Origin: RPQJ01 sp963846885
Lineage (GTDB): Bacteria > Pseudomonadota > Gammaproteobacteria > Steroidobacterales > Steroidobacteraceae
DNA: 64,000 nucleotides
Direction of reading: 5' to 3'
NCBI GenBank assembly: GCA_963846885.1
Contig: CAWJXS010000021.1
Span: 9,653-73,652 of the forward strand
The translations under genes were made by a program, and so were the position numbers. Within the stretch, counting starts at the first letter, position 1. Every line of letters begins with the position of its first letter. The notes beneath the pieces were generated by a model. That model had not been told where the DNA came from and ran no database searches. It saw nothing but the letters and a program-made list of their open reading frames with translations. This document shows positions 9,520-18,600 of the stretch, one piece after another.

Positions 9520-9862
9520 CCGCGTTCTTGCGCGCGTCGAGTTCGGCCCAGCGCTCGAACGCAGTCTCGAGCGCCTGCTCGATCGCCGTCGCGCGCTCCG
9601 CATCCTTGCGCATCTGTTCGCCGCCCCGCTTGTGGTACTCCGCGCCGCTCATCGCCTCGGCCAGCGCGCGTTGCTCGGCCTCGAGCGCTTCGATCTGGAC
9701 GGGCAACTGTTCGAGTTCGCGCGTCTCCTTGAAGCTGAGCTTCGCTGCGGCCTTTTTTGCCGCGCCACTCGGTTTGCTGGTCTCGCTGCGGCCCTCACCC
9801 CGGCCCTCTCCCGCCAAGGCGGGAGAGGGGAGCAGAAGCAGCACGGCCGCTGTCGCAGCCAA
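9520..9862 (-). pseudogene. displaced C-terminal domain of the Uup-like ABC-F protein
   Basis: This frame encodes KPSGAAKKAAAKLSFKETRELEQLP, then a long charged helix (QIEALEAEQRALAEAM) and ERWAELDA near 9520. That is the coiled-coil DNA/ribosome-binding C-terminal domain normally fused to Uup. Here it is out of frame with the ATPase part, the break coinciding with the palindromic element at 9792-9830. The frame stays open to 9239 and would overlap the cytochrome gene antisense, so the natural end is uncertain. Confidence 0.6.
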
Positions 9863-11346
9863 TCGCTGTAACCACCGACGTATTCGCGCCAGCGGCCGTC
9901 GCCAAGTGGTGCCAGCACCTGTGTCACGACATTGTCCATGAACGTGCGGTCATGGCTCACCAGCAGCAGCGTGCCTGCGTAGTCCTGCAGCGTCTGCTCG
10001 AGCAGTTCGAGCGATTCGATGTCGAGATCGTTGGTGGGTTCGTCCATCACCAGCACGTTCGCGGGACGCGCGAACAGACGTGCGAGCAGCAAGCGGTTGC
10101 GCTCGCCCCCAGAGAGCATGCGCACCGGCGATTCCGCGCGCTGCGCCGGAAACAGGAAGTCAGCCAGATAGCTGATCACGTGACGACGTGCTTCGCCTTC
10201 GCCCACCCAATCCGAGTTCGGGCTGACGGTGCTGGCCACGGTTGCGTCCAGGTCGAGCTGCGCGCGCAACTGGTCGAAATAGGCCACGCTGACCTGCGAG
10301 CCGGCGCGCACTTCACCGGCGTCCGGTTGGAGTGTGCCGAGTATCAGCTTGAGCAGCGTGGACTTGCCAGCGCCGTTCGGGCCGATCAGGCCGAGGCGGT
10401 CGCCTCGCATCACGCGGAGATCGAGATCGCGCACGATGTCGCGACCGTCGTACGCCTTGGTGACGTTGCGCAATTCCGCGACGAGCTTGCCCGAACGCTC
10501 GCCCGCGTCCGCATTGAGTTTCACGTTTCCCATGCGTTCACGGCGCGCATCGCGGTCGACGCGCAGGCGCTCGAGGCGCTTCACACGACCTTCATTGCGC
10601 GTGCGCCGTGCCTCGACGCCCTTGCGGATCCACACTTCTTCCTGCGCCCAGAACTTGTCGAACTTGCGGTTGAGCACCGCTTCCTCCGCCAGCTGCTCGG
10701 CCTTGCGCCGCTCGTACGCAGCGTAATTGCCGGGGTAGGAACGCAGCAGGCCGCGATCGAGTTCGACGATGCGAGTCGCAACGCGGTCCAGGAACGAGCG
10801 GTCGTGCGTCACGACGATGGCTGCACCGTTCGAATCGATCAGCAGATCCTCGAGACGCTCGATGCCCTCGATGTCGAGATGGTTGGTCGGCTCGTCGAGC
10901 AGCATCACGTCGGGCTGGAGCGCAAAGGCGCCAGCCAGCGCGGCACGTTTGCGTTCGCCTCCGGAGAGCCCCGCAGTGCTTGCGGAGCCCTCCAGGCCGA
11001 AGCGATGCAGGAATTCCACGATGCGCGCGTCGATGCGCCACCGCATGCGCTCGTCGTCGATGGCGTCCAGTTCGGCCCACAGCGCCAATGATTCGCGCAG
11101 TGTCGTCGCGGCCGGCAGGTCGGGTTCCTGGCGGATGGAAACTACCCGCAAGCCCGATGACTTCTGTATTTCGCCGTCGTCCAACGCGACGCGGCCGACG
11201 ATGACCTCGAGCAGCGACGACTTGCCCGTGCCGTTACGCCCGATGAGGCCGATGCGCTCAGCCGGCTCGACGGTGAAGTCGGCCCGGTCGAGCAGGGGAT
11301 GGGTGCCGAAGGCGAGTTCGGCGTTCAGCAGGTTCAGCAGGGGCAT
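9649..11346 (-). CDS. uup: ABC-F family ATPase, Uup-like (C-terminus disrupted)
   Basis: Starts at MPLLNLLNAELAFG (an ATG 15 bp further upstream is possible). Two ABC domains are present: Walker A GRNGTGKSS and GPNGAGKST, signatures LSGGERKR and LSGGERNR, Walker B VMLLDEPTNHLD and VLVMDEPTNDLD, separated by the charged linker typical of ABC-F proteins. There are no membrane segments. Uup-type proteins act on ribosomes or branched DNA rather than transport. After GGYSDWLRQR the frame runs into a palindromic repeat and ends in Arg-rich nonsense, while the natural coiled-coil tail continues in another frame. The ATPase core would still be made; the tail is lost unless the break is a sequencing error. 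Confidence 0.85.
   Translation of the reverse strand: MPLLNLLNAELAFGTHPLLDRADFTVEPAERIGLIGRNGTGKSSLLEVIVGRVALDDGEIQKSSGLRVVSIRQEPDLPAATTLRESLALWAELDAIDDERMRWRIDARIVEFLHRFGLEGSASTAGLSGGERKRAALAGAFALQPDVMLLDEPTNHLDIEGIERLEDLLIDSNGAAIVVTHDRSFLDRVATRIVELDRGLLRSYPGNYAAYERRKAEQLAEEAVLNRKFDKFWAQEEVWIRKGVEARRTRNEGRVKRLERLRVDRDARRERMGNVKLNADAGERSGKLVAELRNVTKAYDGRDIVRDLDLRVMRGDRLGLIGPNGAGKSTLLKLILGTLQPDAGEVRAGSQVSVAYFDQLRAQLDLDATVASTVSPNSDWVGEGEARRHVISYLADFLFPAQRAESPVRMLSGGERNRLLLARLFARPANVLVMDEPTNDLDIESLELLEQTLQDYAGTLLLVSHDRTFMDNVVTQVLAPLGDGRWREYVGGYSDWLRQRPCCFCSPLPPWRERAGVRAAARPANRVARQKRPQRSSASRRRANSNSCPSRSKRSRPSNARWPRR
9792..9830. repeat. palindromic intergenic-type repeat inserted in uup
   Basis: A CCCTCACCCCGG head followed by perfect 12-bp arms CCCTCTCCCGCC (9804-9815) / GGCGGGAGAGGG (9818-9829) with a two-base loop. 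This CCCTCTCCC...GGGAGAGGG type of palindrome is common between genes in many proteobacteria. Here it sits inside a coding region, between ATPase domain 2 and the C-terminal coiled coil. Confidence 0.75.
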
Positions 11347-11400
11347 GAGGGTCGCGAGCATCGCACGATGCCCGCGCCCTCCGCCATCCGCAGGTCCGCG

Positions 11401-12900
11401 TCAGGCGCCTGCGGCAGGAGTTTCAGCACCTGCAGCCGACGCAGTCGCATCCGCGGCCGGCTCCTCGGGCGTCGGCGCAGCCGGCGCTTCCTGCAGGCCG
11501 AGTTCCTGCAACACCGGGGAGTTGGCCTCTTCTTCGGCCACGATGCTGTGGCAAGTGCTGCATTTCTTGCCGATCTTGTCGCCGTCGTCCGTCTTGTGCT
11601 TGTTGTCGTGGCAGCGGAAGCAGCCCGGCGACTCCTGGTGCCCGATGTGGTTCTTGTAGGTGTTCCACTTCACCTTCATGTGCGGGAAATTGTTCCACGC
11701 GTAGGCGTCGCCGAGCGCCTTGCCGGCCTGCTCGACGGCTGGCGTGCCGGCGAGGTCGGCGTAATTCTGCGCGTAGAACGCCTTCACGGCCGCCGCGATC
11801 CCCTCGCGCGCCTCCGCGTGCGACGCATATTCCTTTTCCGTGATGATTCGCAGGCCTTCCCGCCGTATGTACGGCAGCGACCGGTCGATGCGGCCTTCTT
11901 CCAGCGCGAGGTCGACCTCGAACTCCGGGCTGCGATAGATGTGCGACGCGCGATTGTGGCAGTCGACGCAGTCCATGGTGCGCCATTCCGTGCCCTCGGG
12001 GGCCGGCTCCGCGCCTTTGAACAGCTTCTTCTTGCCCCCATCGGCCAGGTCGGTCAGCTCGACTTCATACATGATTTCGCGCGAAGGGTCAGCGCGGTAG
12101 CGGACCTGGTGGTTCGGATCGACGTGCCAGTGGATTCCCTGTGACTGGCCCGCCTGCTTGCCACCGACCTTGATCATCAGCGCCGTCTTTACTTCCGTGT
12201 TGGCTTCGTCCTCCGTGTAATGCGTGCGGACCTTGAGCCTGTCGCCGAGGAACTTGGTCGGCCAGTGGCACTGTTCGCAGGTGCCGTTGGCCGGACGCAG
12301 CGAGTGAACCGGCGTCGGGATCGGGCGCGGATACAGGTCGAAGGCGACCGCGATCAGCTGCCAGGAGCCCGAGATCTTCGCTTTGACGAACCATTCGGCA
12401 CCCGGGCCGATGTGACAGCCAGCACATCCGACCCGCGCATGCGGCGAGCGCTGGAAGGCCGTGTACTCCGGTTCCATGACCTTGTGGCAGGCCATGCCGC
12501 AGAACTCGTCGGAGTCCATGTAATGGATGGCTTTGAAGGTCAGGCCGGCGGCTAACGCGAACAAGGGGACTGCAAGCGCCACGAGCCCGAGCAGCACGCC
12601 ACGGGTGCGCTCCTGGTTGAGGTCGAAGATGGGCAGGTGCCCGGTCTCCTTGCCCTGCGCGGCGAGCTTCGCATCATTGCGCTTGCGCCACCACAAGCCG
12701 ATCGGGACCAGCGCGAGGCCGAGCAGGAACGCCATCGGCAGCATTACGAAGGTGATGATGCCGAGATAGGCTCCGCCCTCGAAGCCCATGCCTTGCATGA
12801 TCAGCAGCGCGCCGATGAGCAGGAGGCTCACCATGATCAGCAGGGTGCCGACCAGGCTGATCACGTTGCTGGTAATGCCCGAAATGAAATGCTTGATCAT
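11401..12900 (-). CDS. ImcH-like inner-membrane multiheme cytochrome (NapC/NirT family)
   Basis: 499 aa. Three membrane spans lie in the first 125 residues (ISLVGTLLIMVSLLLIGALL; YLGIITFVMLPMAFLLGLAL; GVLLGLVALAVPLFALAAG), followed by a NapC/NirT-type domain. The first heme site is CGMACHKVM (Cx3CH with a nearby Met), then CAGCH, CEQCH, CVDCH, CFRCH and CSTCH: six sites. The motif run EPEYTAFQRSPHARV-CAGCHIGPGAEWFVKAKISG is characteristic of Geobacter-type NapC/NirT proteins. Length, three spans and heme number are close to ImcH (about 510 aa), the quinol oxidase used by Geobacter for high-potential extracellular acceptors. The Ala/Pro-rich tail has no known role. AGGGTGA precedes the start. 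It follows the CbcL-like gene on the same strand, 173 bp apart with a hairpin between. Confidence 0.82.
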   Translation of the reverse strand: MIKHFISGITSNVISLVGTLLIMVSLLLIGALLIMQGMGFEGGAYLGIITFVMLPMAFLLGLALVPIGLWWRKRNDAKLAAQGKETGHLPIFDLNQERTRGVLLGLVALAVPLFALAAGLTFKAIHYMDSDEFCGMACHKVMEPEYTAFQRSPHARVGCAGCHIGPGAEWFVKAKISGSWQLIAVAFDLYPRPIPTPVHSLRPANGTCEQCHWPTKFLGDRLKVRTHYTEDEANTEVKTALMIKVGGKQAGQSQGIHWHVDPNHQVRYRADPSREIMYEVELTDLADGGKKKLFKGAEPAPEGTEWRTMDCVDCHNRASHIYRSPEFEVDLALEEGRIDRSLPYIRREGLRIITEKEYASHAEAREGIAAAVKAFYAQNYADLAGTPAVEQAGKALGDAYAWNNFPHMKVKWNTYKNHIGHQESPGCFRCHDNKHKTDDGDKIGKKCSTCHSIVAEEEANSPVLQELGLQEAPAAPTPEEPAADATASAAGAETPAAGA

Positions 12901-13014
12901 GAAATCACCCTATGGCTGTGCCTGCGTCTTTAGATTTGCAGCCGGATGATCCACAGCCCGGACCTCCAGCACTGCCGGCGTCGGGCCGGCACGGTTCGAA
13001 ACGGTAGCAGAAAT

Positions 13015-13058
13015 GGCTGCGGCCGGCCCGGAGCATAAGCTCCAGACCGGCCGCAGCC
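13015..13058 (-). terminator. hairpin between the CbcL-like and ImcH-like genes
   Basis: 12-bp arms GGCTGCGGCCGG (13015-13026) / CCGGCCGCAGCC (13047-13058), enclosing a further GGAGC/GCTCC pairing. It lies just after the CbcL-like stop, with only a weak T stretch (ATTTCTG) on the minus strand. It may partly terminate transcription or protect the upstream message. Confidence 0.5.
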
Positions 13059-13073
13059 GACACCCCGCGCGTA

Positions 13074-15161
13074 TCAGAACAGGTGCATCGCACCGCTCAA
13101 CAGCGCCTTGAAGATGAAGATCGCCAGCGCCACGCCGATCGCCACCATGGCGAAGCCGAATATGTACGCGACGCGGACGTGTGCTGCGGTCGGGGGCGGC
13201 ACGAAGTACTGCTCGAGAGTTCCAGCCGCCACCAGCCGGTCGTACTCGAGCGGCCGCTCATGCTTGAAGCGCTCGAGCGTCATGCTGCCCGTGAAGATCA
13301 CCGGATCCATCGGGAAGCTTTCCGGCCGGATGTGGGTGTGGAAGAAGTGGAACAGGAAGATGAAGCCCGTCGCCAGCAGCGCTTCATCGCTGTGGATGAC
13401 GTAGGCGGCGTTCAGCGCCCAGCCCGGCAGGAACCCGGTGAAGAAGTCCGGGAACCACAGGATGAGACCCGAGACGCCGATCATCGCGACGCCCCAGAAC
13501 ACCGCCAGGTAGTCGAACTTCTCCCAGTACGCCCAGCGGTCGAAAGCCGGCCGCGGACCCATATAGAGGAAGTACTTGAAGTTGCCCCAGAGGTCCTGGG
13601 CGTCCTTCAGGTTCGGCGTCATCGAGCGCCAGCCCCAGAAGTAGCCTTTCTGCTTCTTGATCACGATGTCGCGGAACAGCATGCCGATGTGCACCGCGAA
13701 GTAGCCGAACGTGATGATCGCCGCCAGTCGGTGCAGCCACGATGCGACCTCGGGCCCGCCCATCGCTGCCATCAGGCCGGGCGCCCACGGTGCCGCCGCG
13801 AACTTGAGCGGCAGGCCGGTGATCGCCAGCAGCAGGAAGCTCAGGATGATCGACACGTGCAGCCACATCTGCGTCGTCGTGAAGCGGCGGATGTACGGGC
13901 CGGGCAGCGAAATGCTGGACCTTGAACTCGCCGCGCAGGCGACCGACCAGCGTGCGTTGCAGCCACAGCAGCATGTGCAGGCCGAAGAACCCGAACACGC
14001 CGAGCAGCAACAGCGACATGAACAGATAGATGTAATGGACCCACGGATTCTGGTCCCTGTTCATCGGGTCGCTGTGCGGAATGAACGTCAGGAAAGAAGC
14101 GTTGATCTCGCCGGCATGGCAGTTGCTCGAGCCGCAGGTCGCGGCGAGGTTGTCGGGGTGAGTGCTCGACCGCGGGTCCGAGGCGCTCAGGTTGTGGTGC
14201 GGCGTGTGGCAGTCCGAGCACATGGCCGCCGAGCGGTGGCCGACCGACGTGGCCTTGCCGTGGAAGCTGTCGTGGAAGGTCTTGGACACGTCCTCGTGAC
14301 AGCTGCCGCACTGGTCCGGCATCTGCTGCAGGTTCGCGCGGCTGTCCGCCGACTTGATCGCGTGCGCCTCATGGCAGGTGGAGCACACCGGGCCATCCTT
14401 GCCGTCGCGCCACAGCGCGCCGTGCGAGCTTTCGCTCCATTCCTTGAGCACGCCCACATGGCACTCGCCGCACATGTTCGGGCTCTGCTGGTGCGACGTT
14501 CGCGCCGTGGCATCCGTGTGGCGCTGGATGTCGTGGCTGCCGTGGCAGTCGCTGCACGACGGTGCCGACTCGGTCAGGCCAGCCTTGAGCAGCGCGCGCG
14601 CATGGATGCTGCTCAGGTAGCCGTCCATCATCTTGTCGTGGCACGAGCCGCAGTTCTGCATCTGGTTCAGCGGCGACATCAGCGCTGCCGGGTTGTTGCT
14701 GCGCACGACCGTGTGGATGTTGCCGTGGCAGCCTTCGCAGGTGACGGGCTTGTCGCCCTTGACCCGGGCGTGGACGCTGTTCTGGAACGGCGTGATCTCG
14801 TCTTCGTGGCATTCCATGCACACGTCGAACCCGACCGGTCCGAGCGGCTGGCGCTTGCCTTTGTGCTTCACGGTCAATGCAGCCGTGTGGCACTCCACGC
14901 AATCCACCCGCTTGTGCGCCGACGCGGCGAATTGCTCTTCGTGCACGGCGACCGACTCGCCGGCCTCGTTCTTCATCTCGGCGTCGTCGTGGCATGCGAG
15001 GCACTTGGAATTCGGGATCGCGGGCTCGGCAGTGGCAGCGTCGGCCGTTGGCGCGGCGCGGCGGCCTCCTGGGCTGACGCTGTCGGCGAGCCGGCGAGCG
15101 CGAACAGCAAGGTGGAGGTGGACAGGGCGCAGGCGAGGGCGAGGCGGCGAATCCGGAACAT
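13074..15161 (-). CDS. CbcL-like multiheme c / cytochrome b fusion, frameshifted twice
   Basis: From the ATG at 15161 the product would be about 695 aa with a signal peptide MFRIRRLALACALSTSTLLF...ASAQ. The periplasmic part has ten CxxCH sites (CLACH, CVECH, CMECH, CEGCH, CGSCH, CSDCH, CGECH, CSTCH, CGSCH, CSDCH) plus one CGSSNCH (Cx4CH). A membrane helix follows (WVHYIYLFMSLLLLGVFGFF), then a cytochrome b561/FdnI-like module with histidines in MWLHVSIIL, WLHRLAAIITF, AVHIGML and FLFHFFHTH for two b hemes. This domain order matches CbcL, the low-potential menaquinol oxidase of Geobacter. The frame slips near 15060 (GC-rich run just after the signal peptide) and near 13890-13925 (start of the b module); both halves are otherwise clean. 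Confidence 0.78.
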
Positions 15162-15337
15162 GTTTTGGCTCCCTCTGGGGGGCGGCGCATGGGGACGCTT
15201 TGCGTGCTGCCCCATGAGTCGTGCACCGCAAAAAGCGGCACCTGCGAATTTCACCTCAAGAGGGCGCGAAGGGGCTGCACGCATTTACCGCAGTTGCGAT
15301 CGGCGCCGCGTTGGCGCCCCTTTCCGCTGACCGTGCG

Positions 15338-15616
15338 TCAGCGCGGAGGCTGCGGCTCGCGCTTCGGGTTCGGGCCGGAGCGTTCGGCCGGTGTCAGGGT
15401 ATTGGCGGGACAATCGCCGCAGCCGCCGGCTTTAGCCTGGGCGAGCGCCAGCAGACGCACGGCCAGCCTGCCCTTGAGACCACCCGCCTCGGCACCGCCA
15501 AGCGCCGCGGCTGACCGCAGCGCCAGGCGCTGGCGAGTGGGCGCGGGTATCAGCGCCCAGGCCGCATAGGCTGCGGCCACGAACACGATGAGACCGACGA
15601 GCAATGATTCGAGCAT
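15338..15616 (-). CDS. small FeoB-associated Cys-containing membrane protein
   Basis: 92 aa with one N-terminal membrane span (LLVGLIVFVAAAYAAWAL) and a GGCGDC motif near residue 66. It lies 18 bp after feoB on the same strand. Small single-span proteins with a Cys cluster often follow feoB and may help iron handling or replace FeoC; only position and layout support this. I see no terminator in the 176 bp between its stop and the cytochrome start at 15161. Confidence 0.6.
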   Translation of the reverse strand: MLESLLVGLIVFVAAAYAAWALIPAPTRQRLALRSAAALGGAEAGGLKGRLAVRLLALAQAKAGGCGDCPANTLTPAERSGPNPKREPQPPR

Positions 15617-15634
15617 GGCCGTGCTCCGTCGTGC

Positions 15635-17509
15635 TCAGCCCAGCAGCGCGCTCGCCACGCGGTAGGTGACGAACGAGGCCAGGTAGGCCAGGGCGAAAAG
15701 ATAGCCCGCCATCGCCAGCGGGTAACGCCAGGAATTCGTCTCACGCTTCACGATCACGAGCGTCGAGAGGCACTGCGGCGCGAAGACGAACCATGCCAGC
15801 AACGACAGCGCCGTGGCCAGGCTCCAGGTCTGCGCGAGCATCGGCGCCAGCGCGCTCGCCACGTCGCCTTCGTTGCTGAGCGCGTAGACGGTTCCCAGCG
15901 CGCCGACTGCAACCTCGCGCGCTGCAAGCCCCGGCACCAGCGCCAGCGAGATCTGCCAGTTGAAGCCGATCGGCGCGAAGATCACTTCGAGCGCGCGGCC
16001 GATCATGCCGGCGAAGCTGTAGGTGATGGCGGGCGCATCGGCTCCCGGCGGCGGCGCAGGGTACGTGCTGAGGAACCAGAGCACGATCATCAGCGCCAGG
16101 ATGATGGTGCCGACACGCTGCAGGAACACCTTGGCGCGTTCCCACAGGCCGATCGCAAGGTTGTTCAGGTGCGGCCAGTGGTATTCGGGCAGTTCGAGCA
16201 GGAGCGGGTGATAGGCCGTCTTGAGCGCGGTCCGCTTGAGCACGTAGGCCACCGCCATCGCAGCGAGGATGCCGGCGAAATACAGCGTGAACAGCACCAG
16301 GCCCTGCAGGTTGAACGGCCCGACCGGTCGCGCCGGAATGAACGCGGCGATCACCAGCGCATAGACCGGCAGCCGCGCCGAGCAGGTCATCAGCGGCGCG
16401 ATCATGATCGTCGCCATGCGGTCGCGCAGGTTCGGGATGGTGCGCGTCGCCATGATGCCCGGCACCGCGCAGGCGAAACTCGAAAGCAGGGGAATGAAAG
16501 CGCGGCCCGAGAGGCCGACGGAACCCATCAGCCGGTCGAGCAGGTACGCCGCGCGCGGCAGGTAGCCGCTGTCTTCCAGCGCCAGGATGAACAGGAACAG
16601 GATCAGGATCTGCGGCAGGAACACCAGCACGCTGCCGACGCCCGCGACGACGCCGTCGACGAGCAGGCTGCGCAGCGCCCCGTCCGGCAGCACGTTCTGC
16701 AGCCAGGTGCCCAGTGCCCCGATGCCGCCGTCGATCAGTTCCATGGGCACGACCGCCCAGCTGAAGACGGCCTGGAACACGAAGAACAGGATGGCCGCGA
16801 GAATCAGCGGCCCGGCGAACGGATGCATCACCAGCGCATCGAGGCGCGCGAGCGCCTGCTTGCGCAGGGGCTCGACGTAGCCGCTGGCGCGCAGGATGCG
16901 GCGCACTTCGCGCTGCGTTTCCTGGATCTGCGCAAACGTGGGTTCCTGCCAGTGCAGCGGCAGCCGCTGGCCGGGGTGCGGCAAGGCTTCCAGTTGCTCC
17001 ACCAGGAGGCGTTCGCCGTTGTGGTCGACCGCGACGGTCTCGACGACGGGGACGCGCAACTCCTGCTCGAGCCGCGCGCGATCGAGCTTGTAGCCGCGGC
17101 CGGCCGCGAGGTCGCTCATGTTGAGCGCGACGACCATGGGCACGCCGAGGTCGCGCAGCTCCACCACCAAGCGCAGATTCAGGCGCAGGTTGGTCGCGTC
17201 GACGACGCAGACGATGAAGTCGGGCGCGGGTTCCGCAGCGAGGCGGCCGAGCAGGAAGTCGCGCGTGATCGCTTCATCGAGTGTCGTCGGCGTCAGGCTG
17301 TAGGCGCCGGGCAGGTCGAGCACCTTGTACGCACGCCGCCGCGCCGGGCCGACGAACGAGCCTTCCTTGCGCTCCACCGTGACGCCCGCGTAGTTCGCGA
17401 CGTGCTGGCGGCTGCCGGTCAAACGATTGAAGAGCGCGGTCTTGCCGCTGTTCGGCACGCCGACCAGCGCGAGTCGCATCGAGTCCATCGCGACGGACTG
17501 GCTATTCAA
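15635..17509 (-). CDS. feoB: ferrous iron transporter FeoB
   Basis: About 620 aa. The N-terminal G domain has G1 GVPNSGKT, the switch ANYAGVTVE, G3 DLPGAY and G4 NMSD. The membrane part contains two gate regions with the conserved FACAVPGIMATRTI and CSARLPVY motifs. It imports Fe(II) across the inner membrane. The longest frame begins at a TTG at 17509 that overlaps the feoA stop (TTGA), fitting coupled translation; ATG codons at 17488 and 17479 are alternatives nearer the G1 motif. The order feoA-feoB-small Cys protein sits directly upstream of two metal-reduction type cytochromes, so uptake of Fe(II) formed by respiration is plausible. Confidence 0.96.
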   Translation of the reverse strand: MNSQSVAMDSMRLALVGVPNSGKTALFNRLTGSRQHVANYAGVTVERKEGSFVGPARRRAYKVLDLPGAYSLTPTTLDEAITRDFLLGRLAAEPAPDFIVCVVDATNLRLNLRLVVELRDLGVPMVVALNMSDLAAGRGYKLDRARLEQELRVPVVETVAVDHNGERLLVEQLEALPHPGQRLPLHWQEPTFAQIQETQREVRRILRASGYVEPLRKQALARLDALVMHPFAGPLILAAILFFVFQAVFSWAVVPMELIDGGIGALGTWLQNVLPDGALRSLLVDGVVAGVGSVLVFLPQILILFLFILALEDSGYLPRAAYLLDRLMGSVGLSGRAFIPLLSSFACAVPGIMATRTIPNLRDRMATIMIAPLMTCSARLPVYALVIAAFIPARPVGPFNLQGLVLFTLYFAGILAAMAVAYVLKRTALKTAYHPLLLELPEYHWPHLNNLAIGLWERAKVFLQRVGTIILALMIVLWFLSTYPAPPPGADAPAITYSFAGMIGRALEVIFAPIGFNWQISLALVPGLAAREVAVGALGTVYALSNEGDVASALAPMLAQTWSLATALSLLAWFVFAPQCLSTLVIVKRETNSWRYPLAMAGYLFALAYLASFVTYRVASALLG

Positions 17510-17781
17510 GGAGCGCTCCGCTCGGGTTCGACGAGCACGGCCGCTGCCTCGCGCCGCCGCAGGGCAAACGTCGTATTGCCCAGCCGCACCGCCATCGGGT
17601 CGCCCCCGGGCCAGACCGCGTCGATGATCTCGAACGGCTCGCCCGCGACGAATCCCAGTTCCAGCAGGCGCCGGCTCACGGTCGACTGGGCTTCATCGCC
17701 AAGACTCTGCGCGTCGTCGCGCACATCCAGGATCACTCCACGGGCGCCTTTGTTCAGGGTGGCGAGACTGACGGGGGACAT
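17506..17781 (-). CDS. feoA: FeoA domain protein
   Basis: 91 aa from the ATG at 17781 (MSPVSLATLNKGARGVILDV). The SH3-like FeoA fold is recognisable from the run SRRLLELGFVAGEPFEII followed by GDPMAVRLGNTTFALRRREA. FeoA binds or modulates FeoB. The stop overlaps the feoB start. A very weak Fur-box-like stretch (17819-17837, about 12 of 19 consensus positions) lies just upstream; I would not rely on it. Confidence 0.92.
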   Translation of the reverse strand: MSPVSLATLNKGARGVILDVRDDAQSLGDEAQSTVSRRLLELGFVAGEPFEIIDAVWPGGDPMAVRLGNTTFALRRREAAAVLVEPERSAP

Positions 17782-17927
17782 GAACCGGAGCGTATCTGAC
17801 TGGGGCGCGCAGTCTCGCCTTAATGAGATTCGTTCGCAACAAGGGAAACCCGTAATGGTGTGTGGGGCGCAGCGCGGAAAGTCCGGGACCGCCAACATCC
17901 CGGGCGCCAGGCCGGTGCTGCAAACCA

Positions 17928-17970
17928 TGTACAAAAGGCTAGACAAAACATGTACAGGTCCGGCTATACT
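17928..17970 (+). promoter_or_regulatory. promoter and paired TGTACA sites before the second ECF sigma gene
   Basis: Two identical palindromic hexamers TGTACA at 17928-17933 and 17951-17956, 23 bp apart (about two helical turns), each preceded by CA and lying around a possible -10 element TATACT (17965-17970); a TAGACA at 17940 could serve as -35 with a long 19-bp spacer. The spacing suggests a dimeric operator or the sigma factor's own target. The rest of the 258-bp gap (17782-18039) shows nothing else clear. Confidence 0.4.
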
Positions 17971-18039
17971 CAGTCCGCAAAGATCAAAGACCTGCACTTG
18001 AAACCGGAAATCCACCGGACCGAATTGAGGTGACAAGCG

Positions 18040-18600
18040 ATGTCGGAGTCCATCCTTGAGCGCGTAGCCCGGGGCGACCAACAGGCCGTCCGCGAGTGCA
18101 TCGACGAATTCGGCGGCCTGGTCTGGGCGATTGCGCGGCGCATGACGCGCTCACGGGCCGACGCAGAAGACGCGGTGCAGGAAATCTTCGTCGACGTCTG
18201 GCGCAGCGCGGCACGTTTCGATTCGGCGCAGGGCACGGAGAAGGTGTTCGTCACCACCATCGCCCGGCGCCGCCTCATCGACCGCATTCGCCGCGGTAAG
18301 ATGAATTCGATGATGGACGGCGAAGAGGCGCTGGAAGACCTGCGCTTCGCCGAGCACGGCAACCACGGCGAGATCCGTGCGGAGGCCGAGCGTGCGGCCG
18401 CCGTCGTTGCGCGGCTGCGGCCCGAGCAGCGTAAGGTGCTGCGTATGGGCTTGCTGGAGGGCATGACGCATTCCGAGATCGCCTCGGCGACCGGCATGCC
18501 GCTTGGCACCGTGAAGACACAGATGCGTCGTGGACTGATCCAGGTACGGCAGTGGATGAAGATCGAAAACCCGGTGCAGATGGAACAGGCGACTCGCTGA
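18040..18600 (+). CDS. ECF sigma factor
   Basis: 186 aa. Region 2 reads CIDEFGGLVWAIARRMTRSRADAEDAVQEIFVDVWRSAARFD, and region 4 reads LRPEQRKVLRMGLLEGMTHSEIASATGMPLGTVKTQMRRGL. It directs RNA polymerase to a specialised promoter set. The next gene overlaps its end by 49 bp and encodes an RskA-type anti-sigma factor, so the pair forms a switch resembling SigK/RskA. Its upstream region holds two TGTACA palindromes that may be self-regulatory. No target gene can be named from the window. Confidence 0.95.
   Translation: MSESILERVARGDQQAVRECIDEFGGLVWAIARRMTRSRADAEDAVQEIFVDVWRSAARFDSAQGTEKVFVTTIARRRLIDRIRRGKMNSMMDGEEALEDLRFAEHGNHGEIRAEAERAAAVVARLRPEQRKVLRMGLLEGMTHSEIASATGMPLGTVKTQMRRGLIQVRQWMKIENPVQMEQATR

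Noticed and set aside
13711..15330. A 539-codon plus-strand frame opposite the CbcL-like gene
   Set aside because: Shadow frame; the opposite strand carries eleven heme sites and a cytochrome b module.
17819..17837. Fur box before feoA
   Set aside because: Only about 12 of 19 positions agree with the consensus, too weak to list as a site.
16169..18001. A 610-codon plus-strand frame opposite feoB
   Set aside because: Antisense shadow; composition dominated by Arg, Gln, Asp and His without any recognisable fold, while feoB on the other strand has every family motif.
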